Shown: positions 35,720 to 47,999 of the stretch, piece after piece
Position numbering within the stretch: the first letter of the stretch is position 1
How the letters are laid out: each line of letters begins with the position of its first letter
NCBI RefSeq assembly: GCF_037042905.1
Contig: NC_087246.1
Span: 37,318,001 to 37,382,000, forward strand
Direction: 5' to 3'
DNA: 64,000 bases
Source of the DNA: Lytechinus pictus
Taxonomy: Eukaryota > Echinodermata > Echinoidea > Temnopleuroida > Toxopneustidae
Notes under the pieces: generated by a model
The model's database searches: none
The model's input: the letters and a program-made list of their open reading frames with translations, nothing else
What the model was told of the DNA's origin: nothing
Program-made: the position numbers and the translations under genes

Positions 35720-38064
35720 GGTCTGCCGCCATTTTGAAATCCAAGATGGCTGCCATGAAAAATCATTAAATGTCAATTTCTTGAGTTTTACATGGCATGT
35801 GACATTGAAATTTGGCATATACGGGTATTTTGAGGCACTGATTTCAAATATTGCCGGCCCCCAGCAATTTGACCATTTGATTGGCGGCTAAATGACCGCC
35901 ATTTTGAAATCCAAGATGGCCGCCATGAGAAATCATTAATGTCATTTTCTTGAGTCTTACATCACGTGTGACACTGAAATTTGGCATAGAGGGGTATTTT
36001 AGGCACTGATTTCAAATATTGCCGGCCCCTAGCAATTTGACTATTTGGTCGGCGGCTAAATGACCGCCATTTTGAAATCCAAGATGGCCGCCATGAAAAA
36101 TCATTAAATATCATTTTCTTGAGTCTTACATGACGTGTGACACTGAAATGTGGCATAGAGGGGTATTTTAGGCACTGATTTCAAATATTGCCGGCCCCTA
36201 GCAATTTGACTATTTGGTCGGCGGCTAAATGGCCACCATTTTGAAATCCAAGATGGCCGCCATGAAAAATCATTAAATATCATTTTCTTGAGTTTTACAT
36301 GATATGTGACACTGAAATTTGGCATATAGGGGTATTTTGAGGCACTGATTTCAAATATTGCCGGCCCCCAGCAATTTGACCGCCAGGTCAGCGGCAAAAC
36401 GGCCGCCATTTTTTAAATTCAAGATGGCCGCCATGAAATATTGTTGCAATAATTTTCTCTAGTTTTGTATGAGCTATGGTATTGAAATTTAGCATATACA
36501 GTGTAGGTGTAGTTTAGGGCACTTATTTCAAATAGTCTTACCACCAGGTCAGCCGCCATCTTGAAATCTAAGATGGCTGCCATGAAAATATCTAAAAATC
36601 ATTTTCTTGAATTCAACATGTGCTCTAAACTTTGGCAAATAGAGTACCTATTTTTGGGTGCTGATTTCAAATATTGCCAGCCACAAGTGATCTGATTATC
36701 AGTTCAGCGGCAAGATGGCTGCCATGAAAAACCATATCAAAATAATTTTCTTGGATTTTACATTATATATGACACCAAAATTTGGCATACAGAAGTACCT
36801 GGCACTGATATTTGCCGGCCACCAGCAATGTGACCACCGGGTTTCGGCAAAATGACCGCCATGAATTAAAAGCAATGATAATTGTATTGAGTTTTATATG
36901 AACTCTGGCCCTGAAAGTTGTAATATAGGCATATATTTAGACACTGATTATTGTCAGACCCCTGTTTGGTTGCCATTTTGAAATACAAGATGGCCACCAT
37001 GAAAGATAATTTGCTCAAGTCTTACGTATAGCCTGTAACACTTTGAATTTGGAGAAAAACTTGATCTTTGCATCCTTGATCAATGAACAAAACATAATAA
37101 ATAGATGCTATTTTGAATTCCAATATGGTTACCAAGTTTGAATGATATACAACATTATAATGGTGAGTAAAACCCATTGTATTGGCACTGAAAACAAATC
37201 CAACACAGCCACATCTTTGTCCGTTGCAAGGATTATAATACTTTGGCACCCTTAATTGCTGATATAGATGTTACGTAAGTATGAAGCACCATAAATGCAC
37301 AAACCAGCTAGCTTCTTCTGCAGTTACACATTTGAAGTGGCTTTGGTTGAATAATAACCATCCGGAATAATCATTTTCTGTTGAGAGGCTGTAAATTATT
37401 TCTTTGAGCTTTATATGATCTGCAGTATTGCACTTTGACATATCGACGGAGTGTGGGGTGCTTATTTCAAATATTGCTGGCCCTCAGCGATCTGATCCCC
37501 TGAGTCAGAAGCAAAATGTCAGCCATCTTTAAATCCAAGATGGCTGCCATGAAAAAAGATCATTGAAAAAAATCACTTTATCTAGTATCACGTAATGTAT
37601 TATTTTAAAATTTGGCATCTAGGGATATTGAAATTGCCCCCAGTAATCTGTCCAATAGATATGCTGCAAAATGGCCACCATCTTGAAATCTAGAGAGGAT
37701 CGACTGTCATGAAAATTCATTAAAATCATTTTCTTGGTTTTAAATAATTTGAGGCACTGCATTTTAGACATACAGGCAGGTTTTTGGCTTGCTGGTTTCA
37801 GAATATTGTTCCAATAATGGCGATATTTTATTACAAATCGACATGAAGAAAACTGCTCCAGACTTGAAGTACTGATGGTTATATAGTGGTATGATGATGA
37901 TGATGATGAAATTAATATTAATGATGGATGATAATAATACATATTTTATTGTTCAAAATAGAATTCAGTAACATAAATGCTCCGAAAATTTATTTTGCCC
38001 ATACCCTGTAGATCGTGAGCCCGGCAGCAACTTAGCAGCGCCACATCGGACGTTGCTCTATCCC

Positions 38065-38543
38065 TTAAAAAGGGAAGTTCACCCCGGAGAAAAGTTTGTT
38101 GTAAAAACACAAGAAAATATGATATAAAAAAGATATTGGTAAATTCATCAAAGATATTAGAATTTTTAGTTTTTGATTTGTGACGTCATGTACTGTACGA
38201 GCAGCTGCTCCATTATGTTGTGTGATATAAAATGCATCAATGGTTCATCATGGGTATTTTTTTTTCTTTCTGGAGCGGGTGTGAAATCATTTGTTTGTTG
38301 ATATACTGAGGGTTTAATAAAAAACTATCTTTTTTTTTTTTAGGAGGCTACATTTCATTGATTTTGTACTATAAGAAACATGAGGGAACTGCTTGCATCT
38401 GACGTCACAAATACACCAAATGAAATTCCAATAGCTTTTTAAATGTTTGATGGAATTTCCTCAAACCTTCAATATTTTTTTCATTATTTATTATGTTATT
38501 GATTCAAATTAACTTTTTGTCAGGGTGAACTTCCCCTTTAATT
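38065..38543. mobile_element. Palindromic repeat, family C
   Basis: TTAAAAAGGGAAGTTCACCC and GGGTGAACTTCCCCTTTAA are inverted termini of a 479-bp element in the foldback spacer. TTTGTGACGTCA and TGACGTCACAAA also pair inside. No frame. Confidence 0.75.
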
Positions 38544-38875
38544 CGTTGACCGCCAAACAGGGTAGAAGCAACTCCCATCTTTTAACATATTTTGGTCTGA
38601 TGCTGTCGGAGCTTGATCTCCCGATTGTGAGGCGAACATGCTCCCATTGTCAGATTGTCGAACACACGATGGTTATCAATTGAATCGTTCCAAAGTAATT
38701 CCTGGAGATCTGTAAGATTCACTGTCAACCGTCTAGCATATAAATGATTGATAGCAACGATAAATGGATTGCCATCAGTTATACCATACATGAATTTTGA
38801 TTCGTGCTATCATATTGTACTTATTTTCCCCCACAATAATCAATATTTAGAACTAAGCTAGGTACTCATGTCCTT

Positions 38876-39071
38876 CACTCTAAAAAATGTTGGGCAACAT
38901 ACGGTCCACACAACAATTGGTTAAAACTTTATCCAATTCTGGGTAGTTTTCAACCAATACTGTGTAGTTTTCACCCAAAGCACATATTATTGGTGTAAAA
39001 CTACCCAGAATTGGATAAAGTTTTAACCAATTGTTGTGTGGACCGTATGTTGCCCAACATTTTTTAGAGTG
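38876..39071. mobile_element. 196-bp near-perfect palindromic MITE, copy 1
   Basis: CACTCTAAAAAATGTTGGGC at the left and its near-exact complement at the right, with GGTCCACACAACAATTGG and TGGGTAGTTTT arms. It is almost identical to the element at 57259-57454, so both are probably young. Confidence 0.85.
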
Positions 39072-41001
39072 TTTGTGTCATGATGGGTCATATGGGAATT
39101 TAAAATGGCAGATAAAGTGTGTTATGTGTTATATGTTCATTATCTATCCATATTTGAAATGAACATACTCTACAAGTTTTTGCTTCATAATACCAATTTA
39201 CAGTGTCACAGGTAATGTAGAATTCAGGAAAACATTTTTGAAAGATATTTCGTAGTAGCCATCTTAGATTTCAAAGTGGCGGTCATTTTCAGCTGACCCG
39301 GTGGATCAATCACTGGGGCAGCAATATTCTAAAACCAGCAGGCCAAAACCTGCCTGTATGTCTAAAATGCAGTGCCTCAAATCATTTAAGACTCAAGAAA
39401 ATGATTTTAATGAATTTTCATGACAGTCGATCCTCTCTAGATTTCAAGATGGTGGCCATTTTGCAGCATATCTATTGGACAGATTACTGGGGGAAATTTC
39501 AATACCCGAAGATGCCAAATTTCAAAATAATACCTACGTTATAATTATGATACTTGATTTTTTTTAATGATTTTTTTATGGCAGCCATCTTGGATTTCAA
39601 GATGGCTGCCATTTTGCAGCTGAGGTATCACGGGCCTAAAACATTTCCCATAGACTCGTGTGTTAAAGAGGCGCTCTAAAAAAAATAAGGATGAAATTCG
39701 AGAATTGAATGTTTACTACCTGTCCAGTGGATATGATATATGTCTGACATTCCATATCTGACCAGAAAGGGGTACCTCGACCAGCTCATTTTAAAAATAA
39801 ATCGGCATTTATGAAGACTACACCTGACAGGATCAAATTCATCACTTGAGACAGTAAAATGGCAATACTTTTCCCGCCAGTATACGGTAGTTCCGAAGTG
39901 GTGATATATCTTCCCAATTTGAAAAAGTTCAGTAAAGTTACCCTCCCTAGAATCAGTGCTAGAGTATCAATCATATTCATTCATTTTTGTCAATCAGCAA
40001 TAGGCCTATCAAAATAAAAAAAATAGAATTAAATGGGTTGGCTTGAATGAATATCTTTGGCCCGTATAACCCTGACTCAGGGGATCAGATCGCTGAGGGC
40101 CAGCAATATTTGAAATAAGCTCCCCACACTACTTCTATATGTCAAAGTGCAATACCGCAGATCATATAAAACTCAACGAAATAATTGCAATATTTCTATG
40201 GCAGCCAGCTTCGAATTCAAGATGATGGCCATTTTTCCGCCGACCAATTGTCAGATTGCTTGTAACAGCAACTTTTTTAATGAACTCACCCAGATACCGA
40301 TATACTACAAATTTCGGTGGCACATATTATGTAAAATTCAAGAAAGTGAGTTCAATGATTTTTCATGGCGGCCATCTTGGATTTCAAATGGCGGCTGACC
40401 CGATGGTCAAATCGCTTGAGGCCGGCAATATTTGAAATCAGCGCCCAAAATTGAGCCTATATGCCAAATTGGCGCAGTTCATATAAAACTCAAGAAAATG
40501 ATTGCAATAATATATCATGGCGGCCATCTTGGATTTCAAGATGGCGGCCATTTTGCCGCCGACCAAATTGTCAAATTGCTGGGGGCTGGCAATATTTGAA
40601 ATCAGTGCCTAAAAATACCCCAACATACCAAATTTCAGTAACACATGTCATGTAAAACTCAAGAAAATGACATTAATGATTTCTCATGGCGGCCATCTTG
40701 AATTTCAAAATGGCGGCCATGAGAACCCGATGGTCAAATCACTTGGGGCCGGCGATATTTGAAATCAGCACCCCTAATTAAGCCTATATGCCAAATTTCA
40801 GTGTCACATATCATGTAAAACTCAAGAAAATGACATTAATGATTTCTCATGGCGGCCATCTTGGATTTCAAAAAGGCGGCCGACCCGATGGTCAAATCGC
40901 TTGGGGCCGGCAATTTTTGAAATCAGCGCCCAAAAATACCCCTGTATGCCAAATTTCCCACTTTCTGCCAGATCCGAGCATCTTGGCCATTTTTGTCACA
41001 T

Positions 41002-41820
41002 AACCGCTCCACTAAAAAATTATTCACTTAGCGGGAAGGGGGTTACTCATTTGTAAATCATGAAATACACAGAGAGCAGAAATTGAGTGATATGATTATT
41101 TTGAGAGCGATATATGAACATAGAGTTCCTTGACTTTCTTATCATATGACATGTTCCAATGAGCCTTTCAGTAACATGATGTGCCCTGTTTCGTTTCTAT
41201 TTACCTATCCATCAAGTAAATCATTGTTGCGGATGACTTGGCTACAAAATGTAAGAAAAATAGTACTCAAAGCAATTCCCAATTAACCTAATGAACATAT
41301 GCGTCTAATGTGAATTTAATATGAAACAGTAAATTAAAAGAACATGGAGATAGTGTTATTAGTTTCAGTACTCTCTTCCACTATCAGAGACATGGATAAC
41401 ATCAACATTTTAGACCCACCGTAATTTTGATTTTTTTTTCATAATAGAAGATGCAAAGGGTATCCATTATCCACCACAATGATGTTGACATGAATGTGCA
41501 TTTTCTCCTAAATATTTAATGAGTGAAATTGCAAGAATTCAAGGCCAGTTTAGATTAACAAGGGGAAGCATATACTTCAGATGATACGCAATTGATATCG
41601 TTTGAATATTCTGCATCATCAAAGCGAGCCTGTAGTAGTTTTACTAATAATCTCACACAATTGCACATGCTATATAATAACTTAAATTGCCAACAACATG
41701 CTACTAGTACTCGACCCCTCCCATTATTCTGCCACAAGACTGCATAATTTTGCAGTTACTTATAAACTCCTCTTCTCCCGATGATACAGTATATTAATTT
41801 CACGAAGTTATACCTGACCA
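41002..41820. other. No gene seen
   Basis: AT-rich flank between the foldback element and the hAT MITE. Confidence 0.4.
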
Positions 41821-42074
41821 CAGTGGCGTACCTAGGATTTTCCACAGGGGGGGAAAATTCGTCCGCCAAAAAATTTGACAAGCAAAAAAAAAAAAAGGTC
41901 TTCAACCACAAATAAAGGATCTCGTCCGCCCAAAAAAAATTTTACAAAAAAAAAAAAAAAAAAAAAAGGTCTTCAAGACTCGTCAGGGGGGGGGGGGGGG
42001 CAGGGATATGTCCCTTGCATGGGTTGTGGCTCGTCAGGGGGGGGGGCAGTCTGCCCCCCGTAGGTACGCTAGTG
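41821..42074. mobile_element. hAT MITE with perfect 8-bp target duplication, copy 1
   Basis: Termini CAGTGGCGTACCTAGG and CCGTAGGTACGCTAGTG. CCTGACCA flanks both sides (41813-41820, 42075-42082). The interior has A and G runs and GACGAG/CTTGAAGACC-like units. Same family as 46168-46458 in reverse orientation. Confidence 0.9.
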
Positions 42075-42189
42075 CCTGACCAGTACATTATTATGGAGAT
42101 CGGTAAATATCAGGGTATTTTCTTGAGAGAGGGGAAAGAGTTCACTTCGAGATAATTATTCTCAAAAAGGTACTCCATGCTGACAGTGA

Positions 42190-42545
42190 ATTATTTTAAC
42201 AGGTAAGGTAAATCAGACAAATAAAATACTGAAATGACATCAGACTTGGACAAGGAATGATAAAGTTATGACATTTTGAATTTTACATTATTTCGGTGAA
42301 ACAGTTCTATGCATCTCTTCATGAATATGCAATGCGCAAACTGATGATGTCATTTCCCCACTTATTCTTATGTATTTGATAATAAAAAATATATTTATTC
42401 AATTTTTTTCCTCCAAGACATTTCATACATGCATGTATAAATATGAAATAATTATAATTTCATGTAAAAATTGAAATTAGAAAGTGGGGTCATGATGTTA
42501 CAAGCCCATCTAATGCACACTCATGACGGCCTGCTCACAACTGTT
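42190..42545. repeat. Half of a palindromic repeat
   Basis: It contains AAGTTATGACATTTTGAATT, TGAATATGCAATG and GATGATGTCATTTCC, as in one arm of family A elements. The second arm is only weakly visible. Confidence 0.45.
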
Positions 42546-42846
42546 TAAGAAATTATTGCAAAACTTAATTCGTATTCAACATTTTTGTAATTTGTCATCA
42601 AAATTAAAAGAAATTTGCAACATTTTGCTGGATGAATCTTGCTCTTTTTAGATAAAATGATTTTAGCCAGGAAGATATGACGTGTGTGTTGTGTAGGCCT
42701 CGTTACACGACAAAAGCCATCTCTTACGCAATAAATGGCTTTATTTTTCTTTCCCCTTTTCCTACTCATCTTTGTCTTCTTCTTTCCCCATCAATTAGAG
42801 GTAGGCCTATACCACTCTGCAGCACTGCACTTCTGATGGCTCAGTA

Positions 42847-43027
42847 CACTCTTAAAAATGTTGGGCAACATACTGTCCACACAACAATTGGTTAAAACTT
42901 TATCCAATTCTGGGTAGTTTTAAACCAACAATTAATGGACGGTGCTTTGGGTGAAAACTACCAAGAATTTGATAAAATTTTAACCAATTGTTGTGTGGAC
43001 AGTATGTTGTCCAACATTTTAAAAGTG
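42847..43027. mobile_element. Palindromic MITE, copy 2 (shorter)
   Basis: CACTCTTAAAAATGTTGGGC and CCAACATTTTAAAAGTG ends, with the same arms as the 38876 and 57259 copies but a shorter centre and more substitutions. Confidence 0.8.
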
Positions 43028-43589
43028 GACTTATTTCCTGAATTCAGGTTCGTAACGAGATAAACATGCAAAGGATTACTCTTTGATTTTTTTTTTAAAG
43101 TTTGATTTAACCGATCTCAAATCAATCTGTAGATCATCCAGATCATTATGTACAGGCTTTTCCCACCACAAGCATTTGCTTTGATGGTATTACATCTTCT
43201 TCTATAAACATAACATATACATTTTTATATTTTTTTAAATTATTATTCATATGACATATTTATATTCTTCATGACAACCTGATTTTTTTATTAATTTATG
43301 TTGACAAAAAATGTATAAATTTGTGAGGTGGAAGAAAATCAATGTGTAATTGACATGTCTTTTTCAAATACTGTACATAGACAGGATGTGATTTTTTTAA
43401 TAACCTAAATCATGTAAATCGCGATATTGGGTAAAGATTGATCTCTTTTGAGTCAGTTTCCGAGTGCATCTATCTCGAATTTAGGGATAGGCTTATTGTG
43501 TCAATACTTTCTTCGCTCACAACATTCATTTGTCTTCAAGATACAGAGGTATAGGAGACCAATCATCTCCTCCAAGAAAAAATAATTAA
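43028..43589. other. No gene seen
   Basis: AT-rich spacer. Confidence 0.4.
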
Positions 43590-44490
43590 TTTATCAATAA
43601 TTTATTTGATTTTGATTTATTGTTTCACATTCCACAAAAACATACATCTTGAACATAATTATGAGAAGATGATGACAAAAACTACATAATGGTAGTGCTT
43701 TACAAAGAAATACAATATCGTGAAATATGAGGAACCTATCAAAAAGCAAAGCTTGTAGACATATAGGTTCCCAGAAGAAAATATTCAAGGATGAAGCGAG
43801 ATAAATCAATGAAGAAAAATAATCAATACATTATAAAGAGTTCTACATGATAGTCACTCGAGCAAGGCGCTTACCCACTGGCGTACGATTGTAAAAGAAA
43901 TATTTCAGCCTACATTTAAAAGAATATAAAGAGGGCACCTGAATTATATGGGTGTCTTAATTATTCCAAAAGGAAGGCCCTGTATGTCGAAATTGTGTAC
44001 TTGTCGAGTTGGGTAGGAATGGATTTCTTGATTTTGAACAAGCAAATCAGAGAATACACTCGGTAATTCCTGTTTATTTAGTTGATACATAAATATACCA
44101 ACAAAATGATAATATAAATCGGTTACTTTCAATAACTTGTTTGAATAAAATAGCGGATTGGTATGAGCCAGAAAGTCAGAAGAAGAAATTATCCTCACGG
44201 CTCTTTTTTTAATTCTAAGTATGGATTCAAGTTTTGTCTTAGGGGGCATTTCCCCAGGCTAAAATTCCATTATTCAGATATGGTAACAATAGAGTAGAAT
44301 ACAATAATTTCAAAATGTGATGCGGAAATGAGGTTTAAGTTTATTAATGACTCCAAGATTTCTTGAGAGCAAATTACAAAGGTGATCGATGTGAACTTTC
44401 CCTGATAATTACAATCAATAAAGATACCAAGAAATTTTGTTGATTCAATTTGTTCTAAAACATTACCATTCATATAAACAATCAATCGTT
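43590..44490 (-). mobile_element. Decayed LINE, C-terminal reverse-transcriptase ORF and 3' UTR
   Basis: Fragments on the - strand read STKFLGIFIDCN (44485-44270), then KKRAVRIISSSDFLAHTNPL, LLKVTDLYYHFVGIFMYQLN and HSYPTRQVHNF (44249-43944) in another frame. The order matches the end of a jockey/CR1-type polymerase. The upstream RT core is absent, so the copy is 5'-truncated. Confidence 0.75.
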
Positions 44491-45039
44491 ATGGTTTTAC
44501 TTAGGATATCTTGTATTTTTTACACTAACCCTAAATGTGATTGCACTCATTTTTATTTGTTGTATTAGTCGGGTATTCAATAGAACGCCATTTTGAAATA
44601 TAAATTTTTATGGGATGTTTAGATCCCAAAAGCATAAAAGCAATATTTGACGTATAGCTTTAGGCTATACGCATGTATATATTATTTTATTATTTTACTG
44701 CTCCACATGTGGATGAGACATGACATCTTTCACAATTAAGGCAATCCTGTAGAGTCATGTTCTTTCATATTGAGTCCTGCAGTAAACATTTAATGAATTC
44801 ATCTTCACTTCAATGCATAACGGAGCAATGTCTGTCTAGTTTCGTGCGTTATCATTATAATTGCAAACGGATCCTCGTCAAATTCCATTATTCAAAGCTC
44901 ATTAAAAGACGCTATTTACGATGATAATGGATTGTGTGTTTTTTCCCCATGAGGACTAGCAAACGTATGATTGCAGACATGTGCGGATAGGCTGAATGAG
45001 GACTTATAAAGGTAGGCATTCATAACTTGAATGTGGTAG
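44491..45039. other. No gene seen
   Basis: AT-rich. A short inverted repeat, GTATAGCTTTAGGCTATAC, lies near 44650. Confidence 0.35.
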
Positions 45040-45325
45040 ATGTGTATGGCCCTGGGAGGCGGGGGTGTTGAAGCACCCCTAAGATTTTTACAGGGGGTGT
45101 TGCGTGTATTATTCTCCATCGGCAGCACCCCCAAAAATTCTGGTAGGTGTGGCAAATGGGGGAAAATCAAGAAAAATGAACCATATTTTATCTCTCTATT
45201 TTGCTTCTCAAATTTCTTGGCACCAAAACTGCCTTCAATTTGTAGTGAACCCCCCCCCCCTTTTCCAAGTCAAATTTACTTCACTACCCCCAGCAAAAAA
45301 AAATCGTTCCTAGGGCCCAGTAGAT
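45040..45325. repeat. CAGCACCC/G-run repeat, second copy
   Basis: It shares GAAGCACCCCTAAGATTTT, TGTATTATTCTCCATCGGC, GCAGCACCCCC and a C run with 8165-8515. Confidence 0.55.
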
Positions 45326-45354
45326 ATGGATGAAAAATGTTAAAATTGCGTCCC

Positions 45355-45959
45355 TTAAAGGTCAAGTCCACCCCAGGAAAATGCTGACTTGAATAAATAC
45401 AGAAAAATCATACCAACATAGTGCTGAAAATTTCATCAAAATCGGATGTAAAATAAGAAAGTTATGACATTTTTAAATTTCGCTTATTTTTCACAAAACA
45501 GTGATATGCACAACTAGGTGAGTCAGTCGGTGATGTCCATCACTCACTATTTCTTTTGTTTTTATTGTTTGAATTACACAATATTTCATTTTTTTATAGA
45601 TTTGACAATAAGGACCAACTTGACTGAACCATATACTGTAGTATTAAACAATGCTAATTTCACATGTTCAGGGAGGAATTAATTGTTGTATCACTTAACA
45701 ATGAGGATGAAATTAGAATATTTCATATTTCATATAATAAAATACAAAAGAAATAGTGAGTGGATGACGTCACTAGTCTCCTCATTTGCATACCGACCAG
45801 GATGTGCAAATAACTGTTTTGTGAAATTAAGCGAAACTTTAAAGTGTCTTAGCTTTCTTATTTTACATCCGATTTAGATGAAATTTTCAGTGTTATGCTT
45901 GTTGGATTTTTTTCTTTTTATTTAAATCAACTTTTTGTTGGGGTGGAATTGTCCTTTAA
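45355..45959. mobile_element. Long palindromic repeat, family A, best-preserved copy
   Basis: TTAAAGGTCAAGTCCACCCC at the left and GGGGTGGAATTGTCCTTTAA at the right. Inner segments pair over most of the 605 bp (AAGAAAGTTATGACATTTTT near 45455 against its complement near 45850). Confidence 0.85.
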
Positions 45960-46167
45960 TTTCGGAAGCCAACGCACTGAGCTACTACAATTTAGGAAAA
46001 TTGATATCCTGCATACATACGCTGGCATAACATTGCCAATGTCGGTGTTTACTGTTTAGGCCTCTATTTTTCTATTTTTTTTTAAAATTTACAATAAGAT
46101 AAAACAAAACCAAAACGCTACGGCTCATTCCAATAAAGAGGAATTACAAGAGTATTTGATTTTGATA

Positions 46168-46458
46168 CACTATAGCGTACCTACGTGGGGGCAGGGGGGG
46201 AACCAGAACCCATGCAAAGGACGTATCCCTGCCCCCCTGACGAGCTTGAAAGACCTTTTTGCCCCCCCCCCCCCTTACGAGCTTGAAGACCTTTATTGCC
46301 CCCCCCCCCTGGCCTGACGAGCTTGAAGACTTTATTTCCTGGTACGGAATCCTTTATTTGTGATTGAAGACCTTTTTTTTTTTTTTTTTGCTTGTCAATT
46401 TTTTTGGCGGACGGTTTTGCCCCCCCCCCCCCTGTGGAAAATCCTAGGTACGCCACTG
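46168..46458. mobile_element. hAT MITE with perfect 8-bp target duplication, copy 2
   Basis: Termini CACTATAGCGTACC and TAGGTACGCCACTG. TTTTGATA flanks both sides (46160-46167, 46459-46466). The interior has three units of GACGAGCTTGAAGACC with C runs, an expansion compared with copy 1. Confidence 0.9.
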
Positions 46459-46627
46459 TTTTGATACCATTATGACCATGGAAAGGAAAGTAGGACATAA
46501 GCAAAAGAAATTGATTGATTCTTAGTATCATACGAAAATACTGAGCATGGTTGTCATATTGAATGATATATGATTTAGATCATTATTTTGCATTCATTGT
46601 CATGACTGTAGACGATGACTGTGTAGA

Positions 46628-46653
46628 GAGGAGAGGGGGGGGGGGGGGGGGGA
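46628..46653. repeat. Poly-G tract
   Basis: A near-uninterrupted run of G within AT-rich sequence. Such tracts are prone to length errors in assembly and could form quadruplex DNA. Confidence 0.7.
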
Positions 46654-46835
46654 GTCATCCATCTTGCTGAATTAAAAAAGTACATTTTACAGAGAATGGT
46701 GCAAATGCAACCAAAACAAATCATAAAGCTGAGGTCACATACGCAATTGAAAAAATAAATGAATTGAAGCGCCATCATTGGTTTTGATTGCAGAAACTGA
46801 CGCAATTCTAAAGGTATGAGAAGTTATAAAGACCA

Positions 46836-46975
46836 GGGGAGCATTTCATGAAAGGACCGGTTAGACGTTTTATCCGAGAGTTACCATGGTAACAGTGACT
46901 CTCAGCCAATCATTCTCAAGGAAAGTTGTCAGACCTGACAACCTATCGGATGAAAATGTTGATGAAATGCTCCCC
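46836..46975. mobile_element. MITE with GGGGAGCATTTCATGAA termini, copy 3
   Basis: GGGGAGCATTTCATGAAAGG at the left and TGATGAAATGCTCCCC at the right are inverted. The interior AGACGTTTTATCCGA and GTTGTCAGACCTGACAAC match copies at 5824 and 35559. Confidence 0.75.
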
Positions 46976-47329
46976 AGATGGTTTTGAAAATGGAAAGAAA
47001 GAAAAAAAATCTATTGAATGCAATTACATGCGAATAAGCGTAGTATCGATGTGGTTTTGTTACTACAGCTGTCTTTATTAGTAGCAGTTGGTTCTATTGC
47101 ATAATAATATAGTCATGTCTGATTGATTTATCGAAACATTTTCTATCATGGTAGGTATTTTTCTGAAATTCATAATACAATATCTAACTCGACATTTCAT
47201 AATGTATCGTGCATAGACTTTTCTATTATGTAGTCTATATCAGATTTCATTAATTTCTTTGGAAATAATAAACTTAATTTTTTTACTCACTCATTGTAAA
47301 ATTAGGATTGGTAAACCCTTCTAAAAAGA

Positions 47330-47620
47330 ATACGGTGTCACACAGTGTGATCACAGTGCTTTCACATAGTGGATTATGCGAAAATATTATTCACACTGTT
47401 AGAATGCTCAAATTCAACACTGTGAAGATATTTTCACACTGTGGACACCTCGACATGCAGTGTGACTGTTTAAAGAATGTTCACATAGTCGATTATGTGA
47501 ATATGACTGTGATTCACACTGTTAAAATGTTCAAGTTGAACAGTGTGAAGGTGATTTCACATTGTGTTCCACACTGTGAACACACTGTGGCACACACTTT
47601 GTTCTTTCCAGTAGGGAATA
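47330..47620. mobile_element. CACACTGTG-rich MITE with internal direct repeat
   Basis: Dense CACTGTG/CACAGTG motifs. A unit beginning TTCACATAGT, then TTCACACTGTTARAATG and AACACTGTGAAG, occurs twice about 120 bp apart (47361 and 47480). The 139-codon open frame across it is incidental. Confidence 0.5.
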
Positions 47621-47999
47621 GCCAACGAAATGGAGAATATGACTGTATCAGTCTCCCAGACTGTCAAAATCAAGCCACCGTTTATATTTTAAGCCAATAT
47701 TTTGGTCATATTACTTTGACATATTAAACCACACTCTTTTCTTCGAAAAAGTTTTTGCACAACAACTCATGACCGATGTTTTGGTTATCTCGAGGATCTT
47801 ATCTGACTAGATAAATATAAAGTATTCTTGTACATGAATTAAAAAATGTACAGAAATGATTTTATTAGCTTATGAATTCAAATCTATCCAATTGTGAGGT
47901 TTCTTTCATAAACTGTCATGATGAATTATTGCAAATAGCTGTAATCATTCAAAGAATAGATAGCCTTCTCTCATTGACTAACACATTAGTTTGTATATA
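47621..47999. other. No gene seen
   Basis: AT-rich spacer. Confidence 0.35.

Larger units (their letters stand above)
35452..41001. mobile_element. Foldback element, about 5.5 kb, arms built of about 169-bp tandem monomers
   Basis: The left arm (35452 to about 37830) and right arm (about 39235-41001) are inverted copies. The outer tips match (ATGTGAAAAAGATGCTCG against CGAGCATC...TGTCACAT). Unique inner markers, such as GAGAGGATCGACTGTCATGA at 37692 and its complement near 39425, also match, so pairing is not merely by repeat monomer. Monomers carry CCAAGATGGCCGCCATGA (35741, 35911, 36079, 36248, 36419) on the left and the reverse on the right. The central 1.4 kb holds two other MITEs and no transposase. 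The left arm carries an insert at 35559-35719 and the right arm an apparent 450-bp insert at about 39625-40075. Architecture matches foldback/TU-type elements known from sea urchins. Confidence 0.8.

Noticed and set aside
35597-36409. Several 60-100 codon - strand frames sharing FNDFSWRPSWISKW-type sequence
   Set aside because: They are shadows of the 169-bp foldback monomer, which is non-coding and present in both orientations.
35134-41001. Treating the Tc1-type MITE at 35134 as part of the foldback element
   Set aside because: It has its own termini, and the foldback tip match starts only at about 35452.
47308-47727. 139-codon open frame
   Set aside because: It is a translation of the CACTGTG repeat element.
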